A stretch of 64,000 nt of DNA from Pyropia yezoensis. Lineage: Eukaryota; Rhodophyta; Bangiophyceae; Bangiales; Bangiaceae. Positions 23,029 to 34,552 of this stretch are shown here, piece by piece. Under the pieces are notes generated by a model. That model was not told the DNA's origin, did no database searches, and worked only from the letters and a program-made list of their open reading frames with translations. A program made the position numbers and the translations under genes. Every line of letters starts with the position of its first letter. The first letter of the stretch is position 1. The stretch is from assembly GCA_009829735.1 (NCBI GenBank), contig CM020618.1, positions 25,951,122 through 26,015,121 of the forward strand, in the 5' to 3' direction.

Positions 23029-25045
23029 TATGGTACGTTGCAGAAAAAATATACACGGAGCGTTCTTTTCTCATTCCACCGAGAACCTTCGGGCCACGGG
23101 CCTGAGCCAATCAGGTGCCTTGACGGTATGCCCCGGTGTAATGCGGCCCACATGAGCGGCGGTGGGTCCGTTTCGGGAAACCATGCCAGGACGCTCATCG
23201 ACTGGAGAGCGAGTACGGCACGTGGGGAGGGCCACGACACGGGGGGGGGGGGGGGGGCGGTGTCGCGGCCGGCGTCGACGAAGGTAGCATCGTCGGCACA
23301 ATCGACGGCAGCATCGACGGCGGCGGCGACAGCGACAGCGGCGCGACGGCGGCGGCAACGGCGGCAACAGCGGCGGCAACGGCGGCGGCAACGGCGGCGG
23401 CAATGGCGGCGGCAACGGCGGTAGCAACGGCGGCGGCGACGGCGGCGGCGACACCTGCGACACGGGCGGCGTCAACGGCAACGGCGGCGGCAAGGACAGC
23501 GACGGCGACGTGGGCGGCGATGGCGGCGACGACGTTGCGTTTGGAGGGGGGGGGGGGGGGGGGGGGGGGGCGCCTGTGCCGGTGCTCACGGTGGCGACCA
23601 CTTCGCCTGCCGCGGTGTCCGTGGTGACGGCCGCTGCATCCGACGTGACAGCAGCGGTGACCGCGGCGGCGGCGGTGGCGACGTCGGCCACCGCGGCGGC
23701 GGTCGACGCGGGGGCGGCGGTGAACATCGACGAGGCGGCGGCCACGGCGGCCGCCGCGGCAGCCATCGAGGCGGTCGCAAAGACGTGCAGGCCACAGGCG
23801 GCTGTGGCAACGTCTTTTGGGTAGGGAGGAGGCGGGGACGGTGTATGGGGGGGGGGGGGGGGGGGCGGCGGGCAGACGGCCGTGTGGACTTTTCGGTGGG
23901 GGAGAGGCGGGTCACAGGAAGCTGTGGCTACGTTTTTAGGGGGCGGTGGTGCCGCCGCCGTTGTGGCGAAGGGGGAGGAGGGCGGCAGGCGGCCGCGGGG
24001 ATGGCGCGCAAGGGGAGGGTGGGGGGACGGTGGGGACGCTTTGTGAGGGGGTCGGGCGTGTCGCTGGGGACGGCGGGGTCGGTGTTTTGGCTGGGGGTTG
24101 TGGTGGCGGTGCCAGCGCTAGGGGGCCGAGGGGGAGGGCTCCAAGGGCTGCTAGCTTCCCTTTTTTGGAGGGGGAGGGCAGGGGACGTTGATGGATTTCT
24201 GCGTTCGGGGCATTCTGGTGACGCATGGCGGCGGGGTTTTTGTTTGGGCGAGGGCGGCTACGGCGATGGCGGGCGGTTTGATAGCTGGATGGGGGGGCGG
24301 GGGGAAGGTCCATCGGCGCAAGGGGAAACGGGCATGGTAAATTCACTGTTTGAATTGGAGTGGAGTGGGTGGCGGCGACAACAGTGGCGGTGGTGCTAGC
24401 TGCCGTCGCCTGCGCCCGCGTCAGCGCCGGCGTTTTGCTTTCCGTTGCGGGTGCAGGGGGGCAGGCGCGGTGGCTCCGCTGGGAAGAAGGGATATGAGGG
24501 AAGGAGCGGGTAGCTTCCGGTGCAGCAGGAGAGGGAGGAAGGTGGTGTTGGGATGGTGCAGGGCGTCGTGCGGGCCGATTGTAGGGGGGGCCTTGGGAAG
24601 GTCTGCCCGATCGGCCAAACAGCATGGAGGCACTTCATGCTCAAAACATGATGTGCCTTGATGCGATGTCGTGCACTTGCACCCCTTCCCGAGGCATGAC
24701 CCCCCCCCACGCCACGCACACAGGGGACGCCGTCCCCGGGCTCCTCTCTAAAATCGACTACCCCTCTTCCAAGCCTCAGTTAGAGCATAGGCCCGGACCG
24801 ACCCCCGCGCCGGGCAAATCAATGCGAAAAGGATGGCCCCATTTCAGGGTCGACAGCAGCCGGTCCACCCAGGGTGTCCCTGAAAGCGGTACACCGTCCA
24901 GGGGACCCAAGGACCTCATGAGTTCGCATGGGGCTCTGTGATCCTTCTGTCAGCATGGCGCCCGTGGACCCCGCCACGGCCTGTGTGGAGCCCGGGCCCG
25001 AGCCGAGAAAAACCTCCAAGTATCTTTTTTGTGCAACGTACCATA
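23029..25045. mobile_element. 2 kb non-autonomous element with TA-flanked inverted ends
   Basis: TATGGTACGTTGCAG at 23029 matches, in inverted orientation, the sequence ending at 25045 (TATGGTACGTTGCAC read on the minus strand). Similarity continues inward through an A-run, GATA/TATA, GGAG and a T-rich block ending near GGGCC, about 45-60 bp in all. Both ends carry a terminal TA that could be the target duplication. The interior is GC-rich simple sequence (CGGCGG-type arrays, poly(G) at about 23545-23570 and 23848-23865) plus unique DNA. No transposase was seen. Confidence 0.65.
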
Positions 25046-25211
25046 TGTGTGTCGATGACCAATCGTGTACCGCCCGTTGACGCAGTTCTACGCAAGTCCA
25101 TCCGGATCGGTTGGGGCACCAGGTTTGTAAATGGGCACTCCACTCACAGGCCGCCACGTGCTATACGTGGCATCCTAGAATGAATATTTGGGGCGTTCGG
25201 ATGGACGTGGT

Positions 25212-25678
25212 TACTGCAGTTCTCCCAATTTTGGCCGATCCGGACAAGAACAAGAACAACAGTCCACTGACCAATGACATGCCTCACAGGATATCTCTCT
25301 GACCAATGAGAGCTCCGAATCAGCCTCCATTGTTGTCAAACAGTAAGATCTGCGACTTTCCCGGGACTCCGAGCACATGGAGGGGAGAACCTGAGAGTGG
25401 ACCAGACACCAAGACAAGCTGGACAACTGTTCCGGAGAGGAACGAGCCGATGTGGGGGGAATCTTCGGCGATCTCAGCCGAGAGAACAACAGTGTTTCGA
25501 CCAATCAGCGATTGGTAAGAGGCCCACTGTGGCTGCAGCCAATCATCTGCTCAGGGCGATCGGGCCCCTAGAGCACGCGATTGGCTCGCCCTCACCTGCC
25601 AGTACGCGATTGGCTCACACAGTTGTTCATGCAGTGTTGTTCTTGTCCGGATCGGCCAAAATTGGGAGAACAGCAATA
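25212..25678. mobile_element. MITE, family 1, copy a
   Basis: A 467 bp element begins TACTGCAGTTCTCCC, and its end reads TATTGCTGTTCTCCC on the opposite strand. The inverted repeats continue with AATTTTGGCCGATCC and GGACAAGAACAA (about 40 bp). Terminal TA dinucleotides on both sides suggest a Tc1/mariner-type TA target. The interior has no coding capacity and contains at least six CCAAT/ATTGG pentamers. A related copy lies at 38877-39332. Confidence 0.8.
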
Positions 25679-25890
25679 GTTGTGCTCTAAGCAGTGCTGC
25701 GCAGGTGCCGCCCCGATTTTTATTTGCACTGGCCGCTCCAAGCGCGGCGGCCACGCCGAAAAAACAAAAATAGTAGATTCCGGCATCCCCGCTGGCAAGG
25801 ACGCCGCCTCCTGTCCATCCCCGCGTCACGCCACTTGGTTGTCCAACCATCATCCTGACCCCGCCCCCTCCCTCCCTCACTGCCTCCCTT

Positions 25891-27240
25891 TCAAAGGCTA
25901 TCCCGCCCAGACGGCAGCACCGCCGCCAGGCGGGGCCACCCCCCCCCCAGCCATGACGACGCTCCGGTCAGCAGCCCTACCCCGCCCCCCGACCGGTACA
26001 GCGCCCGCACCGGCGCAAGCGCCGCGTCGGCCACCGTCGGCTCCACCGCCGTCGTGTACGTGCTGACTACGTACCCCTCCACGACGAGCGTCCCCGACAG
26101 CGTCTGCGGGTTGTACAGCCCCCGCCGCACCACCCGCGCGACGGCCGTCACGGGCGCGGCAGACCCGTCCGCACGCGCGAGCGCGTCGCCCACCGCCACC
26201 GACCGCGCCGCGACGGCCCGCCCCCCTGCCAGGAGCACATAGTGGCCCGCCGAGGCGACCAGAGGCGGGGCGCTGCCGCCCGTCGACAGGCTCACAAACG
26301 GTGCCGTCACCTTCGCGTCGGCGTGCGTAAACAGGTACACGTCTGTCGGCGGCACGCCCGGCCCGCCCGCTGCGACCGTGTCGCCAACGCGGAGGTCCGC
26401 CATGGCCACCGCCCCCCGGGCGGTGGCAACCGTGGCGGCGGCCGGGAAGCAGGCAGACCCGCCCTCGTCGTCGTCCTCGTCATCGTCTTCGTCATCGTCG
26501 CCGTCACGGCCCGTCGTCTCCCCGACGGCCACGTCAGACGATGCCCAGTCCACGCCCCCCGCCCCCCGGGCGGTGTGGTAGCGCAGCCGGTTGGACACCA
26601 CCGGCGGCGCGCCCACCGCCCACAGCGCGCCAATGGCGGTGCCGTTGAGTGGCACATAGGGCGCCTCGGGTACCGCCGACAGCGGCCGGATAAACGTGAC
26701 GACCAGCCGCCCGTCGGGCGCCACCACCGCCGACAGGTTGCGGTACGTGGACGTGGCAATGGGCTGCACCCCCTCCGACGCCTTGGCCGTCAGCTGGTAC
26801 ACCGCCGCGGTGGTGGTGCCCCCATTGTCCGTGGCGCCGACGACGACCACGTTCTCCCGCGCGGGGTTGCCCGACAGCATGGCCAGCGGCTCGGCGCCGG
26901 GGGCGGCCCAGCCAAAGGCCGCCCACCCCGCCCCCGCGGGCGCGTCAAACGCGACCGACAGCCGGTCCGCCCGGGGGTCGGCCGACCAGTAGAGGTGCAC
27001 GCCCGCGGCGCCCGGCAGCGCCTTGCACCGGGTGTACTGGACGGCTCGCCCGCCGGGGCCGCCGGTGAGGACGCAGCTCTCGAGCTGCCGCGACGCGCTC
27101 GCCGCGCCCGTGTCGGCCGCCTGCGCGGCCGCGGGGGTGGCGGCCGACGCGGCGGCGACCACCACCACCACCGCCGCGGCGGTGGCGGCGGCGGCGGCGC
27201 CAAGGGTGGCGGCCACCGTCGTGCGCCGCGGAGCGGTCAT
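25891..27240 (-). CDS. Secreted DOMON-Hint protein
   Basis: The ATG at 27238-27240 starts a 449-residue intronless frame; the frame is open further upstream but without a likelier start. Residues 1-40 form a signal peptide (basic start, Ala/Val-rich core, AAAQA end). Residues 55-235 match a DOMON domain (Cys56, a VHLYWS strand, GWAAFGWA, then LWAVG and RYHTARG), known from extracellular heme- or sugar-binding redox proteins. A Glu/Asp linker leads to Cys264-Phe-Pro, the start of a Hedgehog-type Hint domain: Cys264 is the expected nucleophile, GDTV follows, and Ser330-Ala-Gly-His333 stands where the TxxH block-B motif is expected, 69 residues after the Cys. The closing motif SGTLVVEGYVVSTY lies at 374-397. 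Known Hint domains cleave before the Cys and may join a ligand to the released part, so a processed, possibly lipid-modified, DOMON fragment is the inferred product. A poly(G) run sits about 30 bp before the start. Confidence 0.8.
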   Translation of the reverse strand: MTAPRRTTVAATLGAAAAATAAAVVVVVAAASAATPAAAQAADTGAASASRQLESCVLTGGPGGRAVQYTRCKALPGAAGVHLYWSADPRADRLSVAFDAPAGAGWAAFGWAAPGAEPLAMLSGNPARENVVVVGATDNGGTTTAAVYQLTAKASEGVQPIATSTYRNLSAVVAPDGRLVVTFIRPLSAVPEAPYVPLNGTAIGALWAVGAPPVVSNRLRYHTARGAGGVDWASSDVAVGETTGRDGDDDEDDDEDDDEGGSACFPAAATVATARGAVAMADLRVGDTVAAGGPGVPPTDVYLFTHADAKVTAPFVSLSTGGSAPPLVASAGHYVLLAGGRAVAARSVAVGDALARADGSAAPVTAVARVVRRGLYNPQTLSGTLVVEGYVVSTYTTAVEPTVADAALAPVRALYRSGGGVGLLTGASSWLGGGWPRLAAVLPSGRDSL

Positions 27241-30200
27241 GGTTGGCAGAGGGGGCGACCGCGGTAGGGGGGGGGGGGGGGGGGGGGGGGGAGTAGGCAG
27301 TGGAGGAGTGGTGGGAGAGGAGCGGGGACGGAAGGATGGGAGAGGAGGGTTGGTGGAGGGGCAGATGACGACGGTGACGCCGTGCGCGGGGTGGTGACCG
27401 CGTTGCAGTTGGGGCGGGGGGTGGCGAGACGGGCGACAGGCAGAGAAAAGAACCCTCGCGGGTGGCGGGGGGGGGGGGGGGGGGGGGAAGGGGGACAAGG
27501 TGGATGGAAATGGCGTAGGGTCGGCAGTGGGACGGAAGGGGCGGGGGGGTCGTTGCGAAGCGTCTGCGGTGTGATATCAAGCCGCGGGCGGCCGGTGGCT
27601 GACGTCGGACGGTCGGTCGGTCGGGCAGGGGGGGGGGGGAGACGGGACAAACGCGGGGGGGGGGGGGGAGGCGGGGGGGGGCGTCGTGGCCGCGCACGCT
27701 CAAGTTACAAGAGCGCTCGCGCGGCCTGGCGCGAGGCCGCCCCGCCCGGGCACGGCGGCCGCCCGTGCTGCCCCCCCCCCCCCACCCCCGCCTGCGGGGC
27801 GGCGCGCGCGCGCGCGCCTCCCCGCAGGCACGGGCGGGGGGCGGGGGGGAAGCACCGCGGCGGGGCGGTTGGGGGGGCGTGGGGTGGGTGCCCTCGACCC
27901 CCCCCCCCCCCCCCTCCCCCCCCCGCCAGGCGGCCGCACCCAGTCGCCGACGTCCCCGCCCAGCGGCCAACCCCATCGGCCGGTGCGGGGCTGGAGGAAC
28001 GGGCGGGGGGGGAGGGGGGGGAGGGGGAGGAGGCGGTGGCAACCCCAAACGGACCCGCCCCCAACCCCCCCCCGTCCATCCCCTTCCCGGCCGCCACCAA
28101 CTCCCCCTCTGCGGCTCCTGCTGCCGCTGCCGCTGCTGCTGCGGCTGCCACTGCCGCTGCCGCTGCCGCTGCCGCTGCCGCTGCCGCTGCCGCTGCCGCT
28201 GCCGCCACTGCCACTGCCCACACCGCCACTGCGACTAGCACGGCCACCGCGGGGATGCGGCGGCCGCGCCACGCGGCGGCACCCCCGCCGTGCGTGCAAG
28301 GCCACGCCACGAGGGGGGCAGGGCGGCCAGGTGGGCACCGCGCCCTGCGCAGAGGGCTTGGCGGCGGGGCGCCAGATCCCACCGCCGCCCGCCCCTCCCG
28401 CCCGCGCCACCGCCGCCAAACCCCCCCCGCCAAACCCCCCCCGCCAAACCCCCCCCGCCAAAGGCGGTCTAGAGGGGGGGGGGAGGCCGCGCCCCCTCAC
28501 CCGTCCCCGCCAACCCGTTTGGCCCGTGGGCGTTGGCGGGGGCGGGGGTGGGGGGGGGGGGCGGGGCGGGGCGGGGCGGGGAGGTGATGATAGATACGCC
28601 CGTCCGCGTGCGCGTGTGCGCGTATGCAGGCGAGGTGGGACGGGCAGGACCCCCCCGCCCCCGGGGGGGGACGGAGCCGTCCGTGCCCCACAGCGACGGC
28701 GGCAGCGGCCACGCGGGCGTGTGCGCCCGGCCGGGAAGGCGGGACGGTGCGCTCTCCCCCCCCCCCCGCCCCCCTCGGCCAAGTTGGTCGACGACGTCGG
28801 CTGGCGGGGGTGTGGCGCCGGGGGTGGGGGGGGGGAGCTGTGGAGGGCGGTTGGGGAGCGGCGGGCGGGCGGGCGGGGCGGGGTGTGCGTCGGGGGCCCG
28901 CGCGAGCGGTTGCGCTTGCGGGTTTGGGGGGGAGGGGGGGGGGTGACAGACAGACAGAGCCGTGTCGTGTGCGTGGGAGGGGGTGGGGGGAGGGGCAACC
29001 GCTACGCACCGGCCCCGTGGTCCTCTTGGGGGGGGAGGGGGAGGGGGGGTGGATGATCCGCCGGCGCGGCGGCCGCGGCAGCGGCCCCCCACCGACGCTG
29101 CTCGCGGGGGGGCGTGGGCACCTCGCACGCGCCGCCGACGCGGCGCCGGCCGTTGGCCGCGACGGCGACACACTCGGCGGCGCCGTGACGGCGCCGCAGC
29201 GCCGACAGTGACGGTGGGGGTGGTAGCAGCTAGGCGCCGGGCGCGGGGGGGGAGCCGCGCCGCGGCCGCTGGTGTCAATCGTCTGCCCTGGCGCGCGGGT
29301 GGGAGAGCGCGGGGCACAGCGTGGGATCACGATGGTGGGGATGGAATGGGGCGCGGGTGGGCGGGCGGGCGGGCGGGCGCTGCGGGTCGGGCTTTTGCCC
29401 ACAGGGATACCCACGTTCACGGTGGGAACGATGGTCCACTTTACTGCCGTGAACCGTGCCGATGATCCTCCTCGTCACAAAGAGACACGGACTGGATAAG
29501 TACAGTACAGTACCTGCCTGCTCTTTTTCCTTCCCGCCTTGCCGGTGGGGGCGGCGCACACGCGCAGCGGCGGGAGGACCCCGGGCTCCCGTATTTCCTT
29601 GTCTTGCTCTCTTTTCTGACACTCTGCACCGCGTACTGAACGTGCCGTGTCCCCCGCCGCACCGCGCCGGGGCGGTGGAGAGCCGGGCGCACGGCCGTCT
29701 GCTGCTTGGCTGCCTCCTTTTCCAGTGTGTCGTACAGTAGGCACCGGTGGACTCGGTGGAGGCCCTGCATGGCAGACGCTGCCCTCTTTGGGTGACACCA
29801 GCGGCGCATGCGCAGCACGACCAGACAGACCGTCGGGGCTTCTTCGAGCCTCCCAGGCGGAGCGCGGCACCACCGTGTGGCCCCTTTGTGTGCACAGCCT
29901 ACGATACAAAAACCCATCACTGGTTGCTCATTGCTTCCCTCCCCAGCTGACGCCGCCTACCGTGTCCTGCGCCGCGGGATAGGTACTGCCATCGGGGTTC
30001 CCACCAGGTCACCCCGTCGCCGTCCGTCGCCGACTTCGACTGCCCCGCTGCGTTGGGCGCACAGCGTCGCACGCCACCCCCCCCCCGTCCATGCGGGCGT
30101 CTCTTTGCTCGCTGCAACGGCTGCCGCCTTTGGTGTACTGTGGTGACCCCCCGCGGCACCGTCGGCGCGTCCGCTCCTCCCCCGTGTGTGTGTAGCATCA

Positions 30201-31428
30201 TGGGCGCGACCGGGGGGAACAGCGGCGTGGGGGGGGGAGATGGCGGCCGGCGACGGACGTGCGCGTTCCCCCCAGGCGCTGCTGGCGTGTTCGCACCGAT
30301 GGGTACTTCATGGCTAGAGTGGGGTACAGTACAATACAATGAAGGTGGACTCACTCCTTCTCCCATCATGCCACCAAGACACGATGCCCTTCATCAAGAG
30401 ACTGACCGACCCGTCAGCGACTTGACGTTCCATCGGCCTCTGTTTTTACACAAAAACAATTGACACCCGTTCGGTGCTCGTGAGGAAGAGCGCGTCGGCG
30501 CGGGGGGGTTGGGGGGGGGGTGGCGGGGAGGGCACAGTCGGCTTCGTGGCGCACAGCAACGAGAGGCGGCCACACCCGAGTGCACGCCCGCCCCCCCCGC
30601 GACCGTACTCGCCCGACCGCCCCCGAGACTGGCCCCCCCCACAGCCGCGCAGCGCCCCCCCCCCCCCCCTTGCGCAGCTGCGCAGCGGTGTGGCTGCCCC
30701 CCTCCACCCGTGCCGCCGCAGCTGCGCAGCGGTGGTCTGGGCGGGAGCGGCGTCGGGTGGGGGATCTCGGTCGGCGACGGCGGTGCACACCACAACCACC
30801 ACCACCCGCCGCGGGACCCCCCCCCCCCCCCCCCCCCCGCGGCGGCCGCCCACGCCTCTCCACCAACAGTCCCCCGCCCGCGGGCGGGAATGCACCACCA
30901 CACCGCCCAGCATCAGTGGGGAGGGTTTCTTTCAACTACAGTACGAGGGGTGGAAGGGAGCGCGATGGATGGTTTACGGCGCCCACCAACGACACGGACC
31001 CCCGACGTACATACATACGTATCTACGCTGCCCTCTGGTGATAGACGAGGGGTGGTGATAGACGAGGTGCGTGGTAGGGAGGGGGAGCGGATCACCAGGC
31101 CATACGAGGAAAGAGCGGCGGATGCCGTGCCAGGGGGGGGGGGGGGGGCTGGAGAGGGTGCCGGGGGGGGGGGGGGGGGGAGGACCAGTACGCTTCGCCA
31201 CCGGCGCCACCGGTTTACCGCGGGATGTGGCAGGGTGCCGCCCGCCCGCCCGCCCGTCGGCGTGGGGCCACCCGCGGTTGCGTGGGGGGGGGGAGGGGGG
31301 GTGGGGGTGGGGCGCTCGCGTCCCGGCCCGGCGGCCGGCTATCCCTGGTACAGACGAGCCGGCGGCGGCCGCGTGGCACACGCCCCCCCGTGCCTGGCGG
31401 GTGTCATCCCACCTCCCGCCCGCCACCG
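27241..31428. other. GC simple-sequence region without supported gene
   Basis: Dominated by poly(G)/poly(C) runs (27270, 27470, 27655, 27900 and others), a (CTGCCG)n array, (GCGG)n at 29360-29382, and AT-poorer unique DNA at 29.4-30.4 kb. Open frames of 300-450 codons on both strands are monotonous Pro/Arg/Gly/Ala and overlap one another, so none is accepted. The first few hundred bases are probably the promoter and 5' UTR of the DOMON-Hint gene. Confidence 0.6.
28119..28225. repeat. (CTGCCG)n hexanucleotide microsatellite
   Basis: Perfect CTGCCG units at about 28150-28213, with degenerate flanks of CTGCTG and CCACTGCC. Confidence 0.9.
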
Positions 31429-31624
31429 CTATGTACCGCCGCCGCCGCCGGCGAGGCCGTCAATGAGGGCGGTGCCGTCGTCGTCCTCATCCATCTCCTC
31501 CTCCTCCAGCACCTCCCCCTTCCACCCCTCAGCCCCGCCATTGACGGGCAGCAGCCCCGCCGCCACCGCCGCGGCAGTCGCCGCCGCGGTGAGACGGGTG
31601 GCGGCGGCGGGGTCGCCGCTGCCC

Positions 31625-31658
<34 letters not shown>

Positions 31659-32616
31659 TGCAGACGCCGCCGCGGACGGCGAGCCATGGCGGCGGCTGGT
31701 GGTGCCCCCCGCCGCCCGCCCAAAAGGGCCGCCCCGGGGCGGCGGGGGGGAGCGGTTGCGGCACCGCCCCCGCCGTCGCCGCCGCGGCCGCCACCTCGGC
31801 CGCCGCCGCCGGTGCCGCAACCGTCGCTGCCGCCGCCGCAGCGGGAGGGCCCCCGTACCCGCCGTCGAGGCGGGGCGCCTTGCCGCCGCCCGCCGGAAGG
31901 CCGTTGCGCGGCAGCGGCCGCCCGCGTGGCGGGGACGGGGACGGCGGCGGCGCCCCAACGGCCGCCGCCGCGTCAACGGCCGCCGACTGGCCGCCCCCAC
32001 TCCCCCCCCCCGGCCGCCGCCGCCGCCGCCTCCCAGCAACGGCAGCGCCGCCCCCAATGCGGTCGCCGCCACCGCCGCCGCCCGCTGCGCCACCGCGGCG
32101 GGCACAGCCCGCCGCTCCGCCCCCCCACCCCCCCTGTGGGCTCGCTCCCCCCCCCCCCTCCGCTGCTGCGGCGCCCCCCCCGTTGCCAGCCCCACCTCGC
32201 AGACGTCCCGAAACGCCCCGACCCGCGCCGCGTCCATGCCGTCCACCACCCCCCGCGCCAACACCAGGCCCAGCCGGCAGGCGACGAGGAACCAGGCGCG
32301 CACGCGGCCATCGCGGCCACCGCCGCCGTTGCCACCCAGGCGGCCCACCACCGCCCACAGCGCGTGAATGGTATCCCCGTCCACCACTGCAAAGCGGTCC
32401 ACCACCGCCGCCGCCGCCAGCGGCGACGCGCCCGCCACCGCCACCAGCCGGCTGCCAAAGCCGCCGCCATACGCCGACGGCGGCGGCGCGGCGGCGGCCG
32501 CCACGGCCGCCGCGTTGGCAGCCACAAAGCACGCCAGCGCGGCCTCGGCGGTGGCAACGTCGAGGCCCGCCCCCGCCCGCACCCCCGCCGCCCCTGCATG
32601 CGACGCAGCGCCCGTT

Positions 32617-32647
<31 letters not shown>

Positions 32648-34521
32648 CGGCCGGGATGACCGCCACGCCCGCGCGGCGCCACGCCCACGCCGCCACCGCC
32701 GCAGCGGCGCGGCAGGTGGCCGCCCCGGCTGACGCTTCCACCGCCGCCGCGCGGAGCGCCGCCACCCCGGCGGGCGCGTCGGTCGCCAGCGCGGCCGGCC
32801 GGCCGCCGCCGCGGTCACTGCCGGCAGCGGCGCCAGAGGCGGCGCTGCCCGCCCCCGCCGCCGCTGCCGCAGCCGCCGCCGCCGCCGCCCTCGTCCCCGC
32901 GCGTCCATCGCCCCACACGAGCACGTCGCCCAGCACCGCCGCGGCGGCCACGTCCCCCCCCCGGGCGGCGAGCAGCAGCGCCGCCCGCCCCGACGCGGCG
33001 CGGGCGGCGGTGGCGGCCGGGGCCTCCCCCCCCCCCCCCCCCCCCCCCCCCCCCGCGGCGGCCGCCAGCGTATCGAGTGCTCGCGGCGGCGCCCAGCGGG
33101 GGACGGACGGCCCCGCCAGGGCGGCGAGCCACGCCGCTGCCGTCGCACCCGCCCCCCCGGGCACGCCCGCCAGGCGCGCCAGCAGCACCGCTGCCCGTGA
33201 AGCGTCGGTGCGCGACGGCGGCACGCCGCGGCCCACCCCTGGTGCCGTGCCGAGCAGCCGCCCCACCACGGCCAGGCCGACGCACCCGCCGCCCGCCGAG
33301 GCGCCGGCGGCCGCCGTCAGCGCCGCCTTGGTGTCGACCGGCCGCGGCTTGGCGCCGCCGTGCGACGCGGCAACCGCCACCCCCGTTGCCGACAGCCCCG
33401 CCTGGACGGCCAGCTCCCGGAGGGGCTCTGACACCCACCGCGACCGGTCCGCGCGGCCGCCCGCGTCGGGCTCCCGCGCCGCGGCCCGGTCATAGGCGGC
33501 GATGGCGGTCTTGAGGTGGTCCACCCTGGGGCCCACCGCCAGGTCGAGGAGGTAATGGTCGCCCAGGCGAGCGGCCGCCTCGGCCAGCGGCGGCGACGGT
33601 TCTGCCCGCCGGCGGTACAGCGGGGTGAGCTGCTGCCACAGCGACACGGCGGTGGAAACGTTGGTGGGGGGCGGGGCTGCGGCAGGCGCCTCCATGAGCA
33701 GCGCCGCCAACCGCTGAGCCGCCTCGTCGGCGGCGGCGACGCTGGGAAAGCCCAGCCCCACAAGCGGCGGCCCCGGCGGCAGGCCCCGCGTGGCCGCCAC
33801 ACCGGCCGTCACGGGGTTGACGTTAAGAGCCACCCCCCCCGCCCAGCCCCCCCGTCCCCCCCCCTCACCGGGCGCACCCCCCCCCAGGTCGTCCACCCAC
33901 CCCTCCTCTGCCACGTCCAGCCCCCAGGCAGGCACGGGCGGGTGGACGTGAAGGAGCGCCACGCTTAGCGCCACCACCGACGGTGCGTGCTTCTCGGACG
34001 TGGCGCCTAGCTCCACGAGGCTATCCCGCAGCGCCACGTCCATCCCGCGGCCGTGGCCTAGCGTCGCCACCGCCAGCCCCGCCGCGCGCGTCACCGCGTC
34101 CGCGTCGAGGGGGGAGGGGGCGTTGGGAGAGGCGCGCGCCGCGGTGGCGGCGGCCACAAAGTTGGACGCCGCCGCCGCCGCGCCCACCGCGTCGGTGCCG
34201 TAGCCAGTAATGTAGGAGAGACCAGCGTGCCACGCGTCTGCCGCCGACGGGGAAGGCGCCACAGGCGCGGCCATGGGCGCGGCGACATGCGCGGCGGCGG
34301 CGGGTGCCGGCACAGAGGCAACCGCGGCGTCGACAAGGCCAGCCGGCGGGGCCTGGCTCCCGCCCTTCGCCCCCATTGTCACCGACGCCGCCGCAGCTGG
34401 CGATCGCGGCCGACGAGGCGGGGAGGGGGGCCGCGTCTCGGGGCGCATCGCCGGTACTGAAACGCCCGTCACCGCCACCGCCGCCACCGCCGCTGCGGCC
34501 GGCGTGGCAGCCACAGGGACC

Positions 34522-34552
<31 letters not shown>

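Noticed and set aside
27382-29420. Several 300-450 codon frames on both strands
   Set aside because: They overlap each other, consist of Pro/Arg/Gly runs from poly(C)/poly(G) and hexanucleotide arrays, and contain no family motif.
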